NCBI RefSeq assembly: GCF_944387725.1
Contig: NZ_CALXGA010000006.1
Location: 1 to 53,202, forward strand
Length of the DNA: 53,202 nt
Reading direction: 5' to 3'
DNA from: an uncultured Intestinimonas sp.
Lineage (GTDB): Bacteria; Bacillota; Clostridia; Oscillospirales; Oscillospiraceae
Under the pieces are notes generated by a model. That model was given only the letters and a program-made list of their open reading frames with translations. It was not told where the DNA came from and did no database searches. The translations under genes and the position numbers were made by a program. Shown in pieces: positions 52,836 through 53,202 of this stretch (position 1 is its first letter; each line of letters opens with the position of its first letter).

Positions 52836-53202
52836 TCATAAGCGTTTCGCGAGTGTATGAATATGAGAGATTTTAACCATTGTCTCTTCAGAAGCGGAGA
52901 GGATCACATAATCTTTGCTGAGACGTCTGGAATGGCCCAGCCATGCCAGCGTGCGCGCAACAACCCAGCGCCAGGGGAGCTTTTCCCATGGATGAGGCTT
53001 AATTTTCTCCGAAATATCAACATCAAGCTGAAACTATTCCTTCAAATTAGATAGAAAAGTACCCAGATACCCAGCAGCTGCGCAGAATTTTTGAATAGAC
53101 GGGTACCTTTCGTATGCTGGCCTGACGGCAGAGCTGCCCGCCTTTGTATCATGGATATTGGCGGCATGAACCACGACAGCCAATAAATTGCCCATCACAT
53201 CA
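52836..53202 (-). pseudogene. IS5-type transposase remnant, right edge cut
   Basis: On the minus strand, one frame enters from the right edge and reads GNLLAVVVHAANIHDTKAGS, YERYPSIQKFCAAAGYLGTF, then a TAG (53034-53036), and continues in the same frame [54 protein letters not shown] to TGA 52836-52838. This is the C-terminal half of an IS5/IS427-group DDE transposase. The usual catalytic Glu in WVVERTFAW is Ala here (WVVARTLAW), and there is the in-frame stop, so it is inactive. The left end of the IS was not identified. Confidence 0.85.

Overview
The window is GC-rich, densely packed chromosomal DNA from what looks like a low-GC-lineage but GC-rich Bacillota. PolC, a T-box leader, a lysine riboswitch, FabK, short HisG with HisZ, GlnRS beside GltX, an SLH-domain surface protein and a butyryl-CoA:acetate CoA-transferase-like gene together suggest a butyrate-forming Clostridia of the Oscillospiraceae type (Flavonifractor/Pseudoflavonifractor-like). 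The lineage is an inference; no rRNA is present.

Layout. 1-3.6 kb: the end of an mglC-type sugar permease, a hexokinase-family kinase and fhs. 3.7-7.65 kb (minus strand): ribokinase, threonine aldolase-like enzyme, glnS. 8.0-10.9 kb: a promoter, a lysine riboswitch with terminator, and a three-gene amino-acid ABC importer (probably lysine). 10.9-14.5 kb: a T-box leader, a YcxB-like membrane protein gene and valS. 14.7-25.2 kb: pyrH-frr-uppS-cdsA-dxr-rseP-ispG-polC (translation, isoprenoid, phospholipid and replication functions). 25.4-32.0 kb: histidine operon hisZ-G-D-B-H-A-F-I-E, lacking hisC and a histidinol-phosphate phosphatase. 32.5-33.8 kb: the CoA-transferase with its own promoter. 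33.9-35.4 kb (minus): gltX. 35.5-36.5 kb: an AT-rich island with a broken, possibly restriction-enzyme-like gene. 36.5-46.1 kb: a complete fatty-acid synthesis operon acpP-accBCDA-fabH-K-D-G-F-Z ending in a MarR-family regulator. 46.2-49.2 kb (minus): a secreted SLH protein with a Thr-Pro tract and five Cys-containing tandem domains. 49.5-52.4 kb (minus): a TrpXYZ-type ABC importer. 52.8-53.2 kb (minus): a decayed IS5-type transposase.

The most unusual thread is a family of five copies of an about 162-bp, almost fully palindromic element (GGGCTTGTTTGAAA termini) at 3.6, 32.0, 32.2, 49.4 and 52.6 kb. Four copies are flanked by TA dinucleotides, as for a TA-targeting MITE. Three sit exactly in the TA of a stop codon and regenerate it as TAG (fhs, hisE, the ABC ATPase). 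One extends the ribokinase reading frame. Two near-identical direct copies bracket the TrpXYZ-type operon.

Starts were re-chosen from Shine-Dalgarno (SD) position and family alignment. Many long reading frames are only GC-driven antisense shadows and are left out.
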